A stretch of 64,000 bases of DNA, taken from positions 6,005 to 70,004 of the forward strand of contig CAZNIS010000027.1 of NCBI GenBank assembly GCA_964573105.1, in the 5' to 3' direction. The notes beneath the pieces were generated by a model. It did no database searches and was not told the DNA's origin. It saw only the letters and a list, made by a program, of their open reading frames with translations. The position numbers and the translations under genes were made by a program. Every line of letters starts with the position of its first letter. Position 1 is the stretch's first letter. Of this stretch, positions 54,476 through 63,976 are shown piece by piece. Source of the stretch: CAKZSB01 sp964573105 (GTDB lineage Bacteria > Pseudomonadota > Gammaproteobacteria > Granulosicoccales > Granulosicoccaceae).

Positions 54476-54859
54476 ATGAAAGAATGCAATCAATGCGGTA
54501 AGTGTTGTACCAAATACAGCAATGGTGGCTTGTCTGCGACGGCTCGTGAAATTACCCGCTGGGAGCGGCATCGCCCCGATATTCATCGCTACGTCGCCGA
54601 TGGAAACATCTGGATGGACCCGGACACCGGCGAGCAGATCGAGCTATGCCCCTGGTTGCGCAAAGCGCCCGGCAAGAACATCTACACTTGTGATATCTAC
54701 CATGATCGCCCGGAGGACTGTCGTCACTACCCGGTCACGATTGAACAGATGATCAATGACGATTGCGAGATGCTGGACAAATCGGATTTGCTGGATACGT
54801 CAAAAGCACAGCGGGCACTTAACCTGATCATGATCGACAGCCGTCCGGCGTATGATTGA
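54476..54859 (+). CDS. YkgJ-type cysteine-cluster protein
   Basis: A 127-residue protein beginning MKECNQCGKCCTKYSNGGLS. The CxxCxxCC cluster and later Cys in CPWLRKAPGKNIYTCDIYHDRPEDCRHYPV form the UPF0153/YkgJ pattern, thought to bind zinc or an iron-sulfur cluster. No membrane segment is present. The ATG at 54476 directly precedes the first Cys pair; a slightly longer frame starts at 54458. Function in the family is unknown. Confidence 0.87.
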   Translation: MKECNQCGKCCTKYSNGGLSATAREITRWERHRPDIHRYVADGNIWMDPDTGEQIELCPWLRKAPGKNIYTCDIYHDRPEDCRHYPVTIEQMINDDCEMLDKSDLLDTSKAQRALNLIMIDSRPAYD

Positions 54860-54885
54860 GCACCTGAAACCGCGGTGAGAACAAC

Positions 54886-55251
54886 ATGCTTGCAAACCTG
54901 ACCCTGATCTTCAGCTGCCAGTTGGCTGGAGAAGTTGGTGTCGCGGCACTGGGCTTGCCGGTGCCAGGGCCGGTAGCCGGTATGGTATTGCTGTTTCTGT
55001 ATTTGTGTGTACGCGGAGAAGTGCCCGCCTCACTTGGCTCGGTCAGTGATGGTTTGCTCGCCAGTTTGTCGCTGTTGTTTGTGCCCGCCGGTGTCGGCGT
55101 GATGCTGCATTTACGGCTGTTAAAGGAAGACTGGATCGCCGTGTCGGCATCGTTGCTGATCAGTACGATTTGCACGATCGCGGTGACGGCGTGGCTGATG
55201 GTTCGGCTTGGCAAGGCACGCGGCGATGCACAGGATAGTGCCAATGGATGA
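54886..55251 (+). CDS. LrgA/CidA-family holin-like membrane protein
   Basis: A 121-residue protein with four hydrophobic segments. LGLPVPGPVAGMVLLFLYLC and SLLFVPAGVGVMLHLRLL are the hallmark CidA/LrgA sequences. Homologues modulate murein hydrolase export or pyruvate/metabolite leakage together with an LrgB partner. Its stop overlaps the start of the next gene (ATGGATGA), which encodes that partner, so translation is coupled. Confidence 0.92.
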   Translation: MLANLTLIFSCQLAGEVGVAALGLPVPGPVAGMVLLFLYLCVRGEVPASLGSVSDGLLASLSLLFVPAGVGVMLHLRLLKEDWIAVSASLLISTICTIAVTAWLMVRLGKARGDAQDSANG

Positions 55252-55981
55252 TTTAACGATTGCGGTTCAAGCGCGCGATATCTGGGTTTACCTGAGTGCC
55301 AATCCCCTATTGCACCTGACGCTTACGCTGGTTGCCTTTCAGGTGGGCTCCGCGATTTATCAGCGCGCGGGACTCAATCCCCTGTGCAACCCGGTGATGA
55401 TTGCAGTGGCGTTGATCGTTGCTGTGCTAACACTGACCAATACCTCGTACACAAGCTATTTCCAGGGTGCGCAGTTTGTACATTTTCTATTGGGGCCTGC
55501 CACCGTTGCGCTGGCGGTACCGCTGTATCGGCAGTTTCACCGAGTGCGCCGTTCGATGGTGGCGGTGTTGGCGAGCATTCTCGCAGGCTCTGCGACGGCC
55601 ACGATTTCTGCGGTTTCAATTGCCTGGCTGCTCAGCGACTCGAACGATCTGTTGCTGTCTCTCGCGCCCAAGTCCATTACCGCGCCAGTGGCGATGGGCA
55701 TTACCGAAAAGCTTGGCGGGCTGCCGTCTCTGACGGCGGTACTGGTGCTGGTGACCGGCATACTCGGTGCGATGCTCGGTCCGCCATTGCTGAATCTAAT
55801 GGGGATTCGCGATTGGGCGGCACGTGGCCTTGCGATTGGTACCGCCAGTCATGGAATCGGCACCGCGCGCGCGTTACAGGTCAATGAAGTGGCGGGTGCT
55901 TTTTCAGGGCTGGCGATGGGGATCAACGCACTGGCCACAGCGATATTGTTGCCGTTGATCTGGGTGCTGGTTTTTGAGTGA
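55244..55981 (+). CDS. LrgB/CidB-family membrane protein
   Basis: A 245-residue protein with about seven hydrophobic segments. NPLCNPVMIAVALIVAVLTL, FLLGPATVALAVPLYRQ, LAPKSITAPVAMGITEKLGG and IGTASHGIGTARALQ are LrgB signatures. It functions with the LrgA-like subunit encoded just upstream. The ATG at 55244 is favoured because it gives the eight-base overlap; the frame is open further upstream inside lrgA. Confidence 0.93.
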   Translation: MDDLTIAVQARDIWVYLSANPLLHLTLTLVAFQVGSAIYQRAGLNPLCNPVMIAVALIVAVLTLTNTSYTSYFQGAQFVHFLLGPATVALAVPLYRQFHRVRRSMVAVLASILAGSATATISAVSIAWLLSDSNDLLLSLAPKSITAPVAMGITEKLGGLPSLTAVLVLVTGILGAMLGPPLLNLMGIRDWAARGLAIGTASHGIGTARALQVNEVAGAFSGLAMGINALATAILLPLIWVLVFE

Positions 55982-55993
55982 TCGATTAATCTT

Positions 55994-56770
55994 TCAATCG
56001 TTGTTGGCACTTTGCTCACCCAGCGTAATGCCAATCGCTGCGGTGACCACCAGTGCCACTGCAATGAGCCCGCGCAGGCCAATATTTTCGTTTAGAAAAA
56101 CCACTCCGACCAACGCTGCCACGGCAGGCTCCAGACTCACCAGCACGCCATAGGCGCGTCTGGATAGTGTCTTCAGCGCCTGAAACTCCAGCATGAAGGG
56201 CAGTGTGGTTGAAAGCAGTGCCACTGCCAGTGCGGCGAGCAGTATCAGCGGGTTGCCGAATAGTGCCCCACTCACGGGCAATGCAAACGGCAGCATAATC
56301 ACCGCAGCGACGCTCATGCTGATCGCCAGTCCGTCATCACCAGGCACAGCAGTGCTGACTCTGCCAACCAGTATGATGAAGGTGGCCCAACCCGCCCCGG
56401 CCAGCAACGCGAACAGAATGCCCGTTGTTGAAAGATTGGCACCCGATAGTGGAGACAACAACAGGATGCCAAAGGCCGCCAGTGCAATCCAAAGAAACTG
56501 CGATAGTTTTCTGGAGTTGAAGGTGGCGACGCTCAGCGGCCCGATGAATTCAAAAGCGACTGCCACACCCAGTGGTATGCGCTCGATGGCGAGATAGAAG
56601 AACAGATTCATCGCGGCCATGCAAAAGCCGAAGAGCAGCAATAGTCCGCGGTGTTGCCAAAACGTTCGCGCAAAGGTATGGACACGGCCACGCGCCGCGA
56701 TCCACAGCAATAGGGCAGATATGATAATCCGAAAGGCGACGGTGCCCTGCGCGCCAAGCACCGGGAACAA
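55994..56770 (-). CDS. RhtA-like EamA transporter with no canonical start before helix 1
   Basis: At least 258 residues from the TTG at 56770, with about nine hydrophobic segments. AMNLFFYLAIERIPLGVAVAFEFIGPLSVA and AGAGWATFIILVGRVS are typical of RhtA, a threonine/homoserine exporter. The missing first helix (KLLLAISLIQIGAAIATQLF) is encoded in frame immediately upstream, yet the open frame back to the TAG at about 56930 has no ATG, GTG or TTG. Possible starts are CTG codons or translation carried on from the overlapping upstream gene. A frameshift is also possible. The complete protein would be close to RhtA in length. It lies downstream of the peroxiredoxin gene on the same strand. Confidence 0.83.
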   Translation of the reverse strand: MFPVLGAQGTVAFRIIISALLLWIAARGRVHTFARTFWQHRGLLLLFGFCMAAMNLFFYLAIERIPLGVAVAFEFIGPLSVATFNSRKLSQFLWIALAAFGILLLSPLSGANLSTTGILFALLAGAGWATFIILVGRVSTAVPGDDGLAISMSVAAVIMLPFALPVSGALFGNPLILLAALAVALLSTTLPFMLEFQALKTLSRRAYGVLVSLEPAVAALVGVVFLNENIGLRGLIAVALVVTAAIGITLGEQSANND

Positions 56771-56904
56771 TTGCGTCGCAATCGCAGCACCTATCTGAAT
56801 CAGGCTGATCGCCAGCAGCAGCTTTGCGGTTGGTGGGAATGTTGTCAGTGCAGAACCGGCCTGATGTTGATGGTGTATAGGGTGGGAATGCGTATCATCC
56901 CGTG

Positions 56905-57471
56905 CTAGTTGGTGTGATTCTGCAGCCAGCTAATGACAGCGGCTGCGTTTTCATCGGGCGGGAAAACCGGATAGATCGTGTGAATGATAACCCCATCCCC
57001 GATGATCATGGTCAATCGTTTGAGTAATCGATCGCCATCGACTTGCATGGTGGGCAGCCGCAAGGCCTCGCACAATTGCAATTGCTGGTCTGATAGCAGC
57101 GCAAACGGCAGATGCAGCCGCTCTGCCGCTTCACGCTGATAGTCGGTATCCTGTGTCGATAGCCCGAATAGTTGTGCCACACCCAGTTGCGCCAGTTCTT
57201 CAGCATGATCTCGAAAGGCGCATGATTGCGGTGTGCAGCCACGCGCACCCGGCAGCATGTTCCAGCCATCTGGCAGCGGCCGGTCAGGACGGCCGGTCAT
57301 CGGGTAGGCATAGATCACCGTGATACCGGCAAGCGTGCTCAGGTCAACCGTGTTGCCTTTGGTATCAGGCAAGGTACTGGCTGGTATCGACATGCCCACC
57401 AGATGATTGGCTGCGCCATCATCGGTTGGTGCCGGAATGTCGTTCCAGTCGACATCGTGCAGGTTACTCAT
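56905..57471 (-). CDS. Peroxiredoxin-like (AhpC/TSA-type) thiol protein
   Basis: A 188-residue thioredoxin-fold protein. DLSTLAGITVIYAYPMTGRP and PGARGCTPQSCAFRDHAEEL hold two Cys (CxxxxC) in the peroxidatic region; YPMTGRPD replaces the usual YPxxxTPxC motif. It is expected to reduce peroxides or act as a thiol oxidoreductase. It overlaps the end of the cystathionine gamma-synthase-like gene by four bases (ATGA), so they are cotranscribed. The linkage to sulfur amino-acid metabolism fits a thiol role. Confidence 0.85.
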   Translation of the reverse strand: MSNLHDVDWNDIPAPTDDGAANHLVGMSIPASTLPDTKGNTVDLSTLAGITVIYAYPMTGRPDRPLPDGWNMLPGARGCTPQSCAFRDHAEELAQLGVAQLFGLSTQDTDYQREAAERLHLPFALLSDQQLQLCEALRLPTMQVDGDRLLKRLTMIIGDGVIIHTIYPVFPPDENAAAVISWLQNHTN

Positions 57472-58652
57472 GCAAATCCCTCCAGTGCCTGTTGCAGATC
57501 GGCCAGTAGATCATCAGCGCTCTCGATGCCGGCAGAATAGCGAATCAGGCTTTCTGGGATGCCCATCGCGGCGCGTTCCTCGGCGGTGCATTCTACATGG
57601 CTGGTCGTCGCTGGCGGCCCGATTGTAGTTTCCACCGCGCCCAGGTTGGCGGCGGCGTGGGCAAAGTGCAGGCGTGGCACGAATCGGCGAACCGCGTCGA
57701 AGTGATTTTCCTTCAGCATAAAACTGAGCATGCCGCCAAAGCCTTCCATCTGCTGTTTGGCGATGGCGTGGCCGCTGTGTGATTCCAATCCTGGGTAGAA
57801 CACCTGTTCGATCGCGGGATGTTGCTCCAGAAAACGTGCCACGTTCAGTGCATTGCTGTTTTGACGCTGTATGCGAAGGTCGAGGGTTTTCATGCCGCGC
57901 AACAACAGATAGGCGGCCATCGGGTCGAGGGTCGCGCCATTGATCTCGCGGTAGTGATAGATGCTGTGGATCAGATCCTTGTCGCCACAGATGACGCCGC
58001 CCAGCGCGTCGGCGTGACCACCGAGAAATTTGGTCGCACTGTGCAAAACCAGATCGGCGCCAAGACTCAGCGGGTGTTGGTTGATCGGTGTGGCAAAGGT
58101 GTTGTCGACCACCACGGTGGCGCCGGCCTTTTTTCCAGCCGCCGCGAGGCGTGCAATGTCGACCACCTTGGTGGTAGGGTTGGTCGGGCTTTCCAGATAC
58201 AAAAGATCACAGCCATTGGCCACTTGCGCTTCGATTTGATCGTGATCGGTGGTCTCGCACAGGACTACGTCGATATTAAACTTGGGTAGAAACTCGGTGA
58301 ACAGCACATTGGTGCCACCGTAGGTATCCTTGACTGACACCACGCGCTGTTTCGGGGCCAGCAGTGCAAACAGGGTACTGCTGATGATGCCCATGCCGGT
58401 GGCGGCGCTGGTCACGGCTTCGGCGTTTTCCAGTTGTCGCACTTTCTGCTCAAAGGCGTGCACCGTCGGGTTGGTGTTGCGCCCGTAGATATGTCCGGGT
58501 TTCTCGCCCAGTGCTACCTGCTGCCATTCATCGACATCCTTGTAGCCAAACCCGACGCTGTGCACCACTGGTACCTGGGTGGCACCCTGGAGCAGGGATT
58601 CCTCTTCGCCGGCCCAGATACACTGGGTGCCGGCCGCGGGTGTTTTGTTCAC
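57468..58652 (-). CDS. Cystathionine gamma-synthase-like PLP enzyme (Cys/Met metabolism)
   Basis: A 394-residue PLP enzyme. GHIYGRNTNPTVHAFEQKV, NAEAVTSAATGMGIISSTL, DLLYLESPTNPTTKVVDI and the Schiff-base region HSATKFLGGHADALGG with Lys are diagnostic of the Cys/Met metabolism family. PEGLESHSGH-like and RYSAGIESADDLLADL complete the C-terminus. The reaction is gamma-replacement or gamma-elimination on homoserine esters or methionine-type substrates; the exact one is unresolved. Start is GTG 58652, which removes an unrelated N-terminal frame. The peroxiredoxin-like gene follows with an ATGA overlap. Confidence 0.9.
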   Translation of the reverse strand: MNKTPAAGTQCIWAGEEESLLQGATQVPVVHSVGFGYKDVDEWQQVALGEKPGHIYGRNTNPTVHAFEQKVRQLENAEAVTSAATGMGIISSTLFALLAPKQRVVSVKDTYGGTNVLFTEFLPKFNIDVVLCETTDHDQIEAQVANGCDLLYLESPTNPTTKVVDIARLAAAGKKAGATVVVDNTFATPINQHPLSLGADLVLHSATKFLGGHADALGGVICGDKDLIHSIYHYREINGATLDPMAAYLLLRGMKTLDLRIQRQNSNALNVARFLEQHPAIEQVFYPGLESHSGHAIAKQQMEGFGGMLSFMLKENHFDAVRRFVPRLHFAHAAANLGAVETTIGPPATTSHVECTAEERAAMGIPESLIRYSAGIESADDLLADLQQALEGFA

Positions 58653-58980
58653 GATGTCAGTCTCATTATTGCTGGGTTTAGGGTGCCGCCGAGTGCGGCG
58701 CCCGGCACGGTATAAATGGTGGCTGATGGACAGTAACAGGACTGCTTTCCGTCTTCCCGAGACGCGCGCAATGATGTCGCTTTCAGAACCACCATCGGGC
58801 GTTCGTGTCCGGCGTTTGGTCGGTGGGGGGTCGCAGTCGCCGCTATTTATCACGTGCCGGTCTGTGGCCGATTGCGAAATTGTGACGTGGCTTCTGGCCG
58901 ATGATAGTGATCTGCCGATCACATTGGTACACCACGCTCAGTACCCGGAAATTCCCGCCCGTAGTAGGAGGTACCCACAG

Positions 58981-61900
58981 ATGACAAAACTTCACTGTCT
59001 ATCTGCACCACGATACGCCACTCGCCATCTGATTAAACAGTCTTTCTGCGCGCTCAGTGTGTTGCTGATCGTGTCGTGTGGCGGGTCATCGCAGTTCAAC
59101 GGAGGGGGCGAATCTGAGAGCGTGCGACCTCCCGACAGTGCTGTGGTCCACACCGGTGTTTTCTTCGATAGCGCTGTGGGGAACCTTGCCTATCGAACCG
59201 CCACGCAATCGGGGCTTACCAATGCGCGTGGAGAGTTTCGTTACCTGGAAGGTGAGACGATCATCTTCTCTATCGGCGAAATAGTGCTGCCCGCTGTGGT
59301 GGCTAAATCCCGGGTCACGCCGGTGGATCTCTTTGCCGATGGCGCGATCGATCATCGTGGCGTTGTCAACGTGAGCCGGCTGCTGCAATCGGTTGATATC
59401 GACGGCAACCCGGACAATGGCATTGACATCGCCGAGGCGGCACATGCCATTCGCAGCGTCGGGCAAACCGATTTTGAATCGGTCGAGTTTACCGCGGCCA
59501 TCAATCCGTTGATCGAATCTGTGGCATTGCCGGCAACGGAACTGGTTCCGGCTGCACGTGCAATGCGGCATCTCACCAATAGTTTGCTGGCCGCCGGTGT
59601 ACCGGTAGAGATCGATACCCGCGAGAGCGTGGTGCTGAGTGATACCAACGGCGACGGTGTGCCGGACGATTTCGACTGGGACGACGACGGTGACGGGGTC
59701 AGTGATGATATCGATCAGTTTCCTTACGATCCCCGGGAACAGTTTGATTTTGATGGCGATGGTATCGGCAACAACGCCGACCTGGACGATGACAACGATG
59801 GCGTTGCAGATACCGAAGATGCGTTTGCTCATTCCGCACTGGAACATCGCGACTCAGACGGCGATGGCATAGGTGACAACGCGGATACCGACGATGACAA
59901 CGACGGTACTCTAGATCCCATGGATCTGTTTCCGTTCGATCCCAGTGAACAGCGCGACTACGATGGCGATGGCATTGGTGATCGTGCCGATCACGACGAT
60001 GACAATGACGGCGTGGCGGATTCGGTTGATGCGTTCCCGTTTGTGATCAGCGAAAGTCGGGACACTGACAACGATGGTATCGGGGATAACACCGATACGG
60101 ACGCAGACAATGACGGGGTGAACAACTCGGTCGATCGATTTCCGTATGACAGCAGTGAACAGTTCGATTTCGACAACGACGGTATTGGCAATAACGCGGA
60201 TGACGACGATGACAATGATGGTGTGATCGATGCGCTGGATACGCACGCATTCACATCATCGGAGCAACACGACCATGACGGCGACGGCATAGGTGACAGC
60301 GCCGATACGGACGATGACAATGACGGTGTTGCCGATACTCAGGATCTGTTTCCTCGTGACAGCACCGAGTATGCTGATTTTGATCGCGACGGCATTGGCA
60401 ACAATGCTGATACGGATGATGACAATGATGGCTTCATCGATGCCGATGATGCCTTTCCATTCTCACCCGGTGAACACAGCGATCACGATTCAGATGGCAT
60501 CGGCGACAATCGTGATCTGGACGATGACAACGATGGCGTGCTGGATGCGGTAGATGCGTTCCCGCTCGACAGCAGCGAGTACGTCGATACCGATGGCGAT
60601 GGAATCGGAGATCGCGCCGACGCCGATGATGACGGCGACGGTATCGCCGATGATATCGACGACGATACCGAACAACCGATTAACACCGCGCCGGATGTTG
60701 TCACCCCTGATTCACTGCAGATCTCGTATCGGATTCCAGTGGTTGCGGGAGTCGAGGTTAGTGATCGGGAGAACAACGCCGTTCGGTTGAGCTGGACGCC
60801 GATCAATGGCCCCGATAATGGTGATCTCACCATTTCATTGCTGGAAGACCCCACCACCGCGATACTCAGTGCAACGGTAACTGGCATCTATACCATTGGC
60901 ATCAGAGCGACTGACGGCATCGACTTTACCGATACGACGTTTCCTGTTGAGGTTGTAAACCACAGCCCGGTGATACCACCGATTGCCATCACACCGGCAG
61001 AACCGGATGCCTCAGTCGAGCTAGTGGCCTATCACGAGCCGGTGTTCGATGCAGATGACGATACGCTGGAGCTAAGCTATCTCTGGTGGATCAATCGAAC
61101 GTCGCAAACCGAACCGGTCGTCACCTCGGAACCCTATCTGCCGGCCGGCACGGTATCGCGTGGTGATGAGGTGAGCGTGGAAGTGCAGGCCAGTGATGGC
61201 GAGATGCAATCCGCTGCAATATCACCACAGGTTGCGATCGGCAATGCCGCACCCTCGTTACAGGCGATTGATATCCTTCCGCAGGCTGCCGGTACGCTCG
61301 ATGAGATCAGTCTGTCGCTGTCGGGCCTTGCCGATGCCGACGACGATGAGTTGGTCATCTCTTATCAGTGGTATCTGAACGGACAGTTGTTGCCGGACCA
61401 GACACAGCCGACGCTGCCTGCCGGTGTGGCGAAATATCCCGATCATTTGTCCGCACAGATCAGCGTGAGTGATGGCATCGACGCGCTGACGCAGCATGCC
61501 GCGGAAATTCAATTGACGGATACACCGGCCTATTTGGATATGTCAGATGTGCCGCAGGCCTTAGCTCATAGTCAGCTCACCACTTTTTCTATCGCTTTTG
61601 TCGATCCGGATGGCAGCGATGTCAGCACGTCACTTGCCGATGCTCCGCCGGGCTTTGCCTATGATAGCGACACGGCCACAGCCAGCTGGGCGCCTAAGAT
61701 TGCCATGTTGGGCGCATCTGAAACCTACTATGTGAATTTTCGCTCCTCAAGCGGAACAGAGCAGTCGATTGCATTGAATGTAGTGGATGCCGAACGCGAA
61801 ACGGTATTGGCACGAGGTGGTATCGCCATACCGAAAATCGATATCTCACTGGATATCGGTGATTTTGATCAGGATGGAAAATCGGAGATACTATCAACCA

Positions 61901-63798
61901 ATGGTGAGAATAGTGTTTTCACGCTGGAACTACGTGACGATAAAATCGTTCAGGACTGGCTCTATCCGCACCCGGTGGCAATAGATTGGGACATCATCAA
62001 TCTGTGGTCGTTTGGTGCTGACGGTACTGAGATTCTGGTGGCGACGGAGCACGCCATTTTTCATATCTCCTCTCGCGCATCGCAACCAGTGGTAGTTTTC
62101 GAATCTACAGCACCGTTTCGCGATGTCGAGCTTGCCGATGTCAATGCCGACGGTAACCCCGAGATGGTAACACTGAGCGAGACAGGACAGTTGCTGATCC
62201 TCAGTACAGACACCTGGCAGCTTGTACATGAATACGTGCTCGATACCGACTATCACTATTGGGACTATGCGCTTGAAATCGGCAATCTGGATGCCGACCC
62301 GGGCCTTGAAATCGTTCTCAGTAGCGGTGAGATCATTGATGGTGGCTCTGGTTTACTGCAGTTGTTGAGTAGTGAACCCTTCGGCCGGTATATGGCCATA
62401 GGTGATATCAACGGTGATGGCAGCAAGCACATTTTTAGTCGAGGTGATCAGGGAAGGCTGACCCAAACCGACCCGGTTACCGGCCTTGAGATAGCGTCGT
62501 TCGATATCACCGGCTTCTGCGGATTGAGAATGCGCAATGTCGATTTGGACCCTCAGGACGAAATAATCTACGGAGCGTGCCAGCACGGCGCGGTAGAAGT
62601 CTACGATGGATCGACCGGCAGCATGGTGTTGCAGGCCGAGTACAGAGAGCATAGCTGGTACTCCGGGCGCGACGCGATTAGTTTTGGCGATATCGATGAT
62701 GATGGAATCGATGAACTGGTGTTCTCCACAGGCGGCCGCTCCAGCGGCACAGATCGCATGGTCGTGGCGGCGCTGAGTGACGTCACGCCGGCGTCAATCA
62801 TCACCAACACCAACCCGGCGCAGATGTATCAATTCCAGTTGGCGGGCTGGGACACCAGTGATTCAACATCGCTGGCCGCGATCTACACAGCGCCCGATGG
62901 TGAGTCGGCTGTAAGTGGCCGAAGACTTGTGCGGATTTCAGAGCAGGGTGAGCTGGAAACCGGGGCTGAGACCGATGGCAGATCGGGGGTATGGGACGAC
63001 AGTATCGTCATTGACAGCAACGGTGACGGGGTATTGGAAGTTCTGATGGCACAGGGAGCCTATGATGGCAGTCTCTATCATTTGAGCCTGGCCGATTTCT
63101 CGGTTGAGCATAGCTATAATGATTTTGGCTACGACAATGACTGGCAGAATCCTGTGTTGTCCGCTATGGCGATTGGTACCGCGGCAGACGGCAGTCTGCA
63201 GGCCGTTATCTCTGCCGATGATGACAAGTTGCGCTTGTACGACATATCTACCCGGCAAATCACCTGGACCAGCGCAGCGCAAACCGATCTGTTGCGGCGA
63301 GTGTCCACGCTACCGCATGACAGCGGGTTTAGCATAGCCGCTGCCAGTTACAGGCAGCTGACCCTGTGGACTGAATCAAGTGATGGATTCGTCAAGAGCT
63401 ACACAACAGACGCCATCTGTGATGTGCTGACAGCGGTCAGCATCGCCGATGAGCAATACGTCGCCTGCGTGCGCAATGAAAACTGGCAGCACAGCTCTGC
63501 GCTGATGCTGTTCGATTTGCAACTGGTCAAACAAAACGAAGTTGAGCTGGGCAATCCGGTGACCGCGATACAACCCGATGGTGCCGGAAATCTGCTGTTG
63601 GCAAGCTGTGATGCGCGAGGTCTAAACTGGTGTGATGACGAACCACGGCTCAGATTGGTGAATCCGCTGAGCGGACACGAGTTCTGGGTTTCCAGGCCAT
63701 TGCTTGGGTCGATTAACCGCATTCGACTGATCGAAGATGCGAACGGCAATCAGCGTATGGCGGTGAGTACTTTCGAGGCGATGTATCTGAGTCACTAG
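58981..63798 (+). CDS. Giant lipoprotein with thrombospondin type 3 repeats and FG-GAP propeller
   Basis: A 1605-residue protein. The signal peptide ends in IVSC (lipidated Cys33), followed by a Gly/Ser tether and a domain at about 50-215. About ten D-rich repeats of 35 residues (221-560), of the DxDxDGIGDNADxDDDNDGV type, are calcium-binding thrombospondin type 3 repeats. Ig/cadherin-like domains span about 560-940. A C-terminal propeller (about 945-1605) has FG-GAP-like blades: DIGDFDQDGKSEI, DVNADGNPEMV, DINGDGSKHIF, DIDDDGIDELVF. It is probably displayed on the outer membrane or exported. GGAGG precedes the ATG at 58981; the frame is open further upstream without family sequence. Confidence 0.9.
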   Translation: MTKLHCLSAPRYATRHLIKQSFCALSVLLIVSCGGSSQFNGGGESESVRPPDSAVVHTGVFFDSAVGNLAYRTATQSGLTNARGEFRYLEGETIIFSIGEIVLPAVVAKSRVTPVDLFADGAIDHRGVVNVSRLLQSVDIDGNPDNGIDIAEAAHAIRSVGQTDFESVEFTAAINPLIESVALPATELVPAARAMRHLTNSLLAAGVPVEIDTRESVVLSDTNGDGVPDDFDWDDDGDGVSDDIDQFPYDPREQFDFDGDGIGNNADLDDDNDGVADTEDAFAHSALEHRDSDGDGIGDNADTDDDNDGTLDPMDLFPFDPSEQRDYDGDGIGDRADHDDDNDGVADSVDAFPFVISESRDTDNDGIGDNTDTDADNDGVNNSVDRFPYDSSEQFDFDNDGIGNNADDDDDNDGVIDALDTHAFTSSEQHDHDGDGIGDSADTDDDNDGVADTQDLFPRDSTEYADFDRDGIGNNADTDDDNDGFIDADDAFPFSPGEHSDHDSDGIGDNRDLDDDNDGVLDAVDAFPLDSSEYVDTDGDGIGDRADADDDGDGIADDIDDDTEQPINTAPDVVTPDSLQISYRIPVVAGVEVSDRENNAVRLSWTPINGPDNGDLTISLLEDPTTAILSATVTGIYTIGIRATDGIDFTDTTFPVEVVNHSPVIPPIAITPAEPDASVELVAYHEPVFDADDDTLELSYLWWINRTSQTEPVVTSEPYLPAGTVSRGDEVSVEVQASDGEMQSAAISPQVAIGNAAPSLQAIDILPQAAGTLDEISLSLSGLADADDDELVISYQWYLNGQLLPDQTQPTLPAGVAKYPDHLSAQISVSDGIDALTQHAAEIQLTDTPAYLDMSDVPQALAHSQLTTFSIAFVDPDGSDVSTSLADAPPGFAYDSDTATASWAPKIAMLGASETYYVNFRSSSGTEQSIALNVVDAERETVLARGGIAIPKIDISLDIGDFDQDGKSEILSTNGENSVFTLELRDDKIVQDWLYPHPVAIDWDIINLWSFGADGTEILVATEHAIFHISSRASQPVVVFESTAPFRDVELADVNADGNPEMVTLSETGQLLILSTDTWQLVHEYVLDTDYHYWDYALEIGNLDADPGLEIVLSSGEIIDGGSGLLQLLSSEPFGRYMAIGDINGDGSKHIFSRGDQGRLTQTDPVTGLEIASFDITGFCGLRMRNVDLDPQDEIIYGACQHGAVEVYDGSTGSMVLQAEYREHSWYSGRDAISFGDIDDDGIDELVFSTGGRSSGTDRMVVAALSDVTPASIITNTNPAQMYQFQLAGWDTSDSTSLAAIYTAPDGESAVSGRRLVRISEQGELETGAETDGRSGVWDDSIVIDSNGDGVLEVLMAQGAYDGSLYHLSLADFSVEHSYNDFGYDNDWQNPVLSAMAIGTAADGSLQAVISADDDKLRLYDISTRQITWTSAAQTDLLRRVSTLPHDSGFSIAAASYRQLTLWTESSDGFVKSYTTDAICDVLTAVSIADEQYVACVRNENWQHSSALMLFDLQLVKQNEVELGNPVTAIQPDGAGNLLLASCDARGLNWCDDEPRLRLVNPLSGHEFWVSRPLLGSINRIRLIEDANGNQRMAVSTFEAMYLSH
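59641..60666 (+). repeat. Tandem 105-bp units coding thrombospondin-3 repeats
   Basis: About ten in-frame units of roughly 105 bp encode Asp-rich calcium-type repeats. Codons are varied between units although the amino acids are kept, so purifying selection on protein and not recent expansion shaped the array. Confidence 0.85.
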
Positions 63799-63866
63799 GT
63801 TTGTTGGCTTTGGTAAAACGCAGCTCTGTTTTTTCGGTGACTGGCTTGATGGTTAAGGGTTGAGTC

Positions 63867-63890
63867 GCCTCGCTTACGCGTCGGGTTTCC
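63867..63890 (+). repeat. 24-bp direct repeat, copy 1
   Basis: GCCTCGCTTACGCGTCGGGT plus TTCC at 63867-63890, repeated exactly at 63977-64000. The first copy continues into TCGGGCTTTGCCCG, a small hairpin. Confidence 0.85.
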
Positions 63891-63976
63891 TCGGGCTTTG
63901 CCCGTCTATATTGTCGTTGTCCGGTGATTGCTGGGGGAGCCTGATGTTCTGTTGGGCGGGGTTTTAGATTGGAGTT

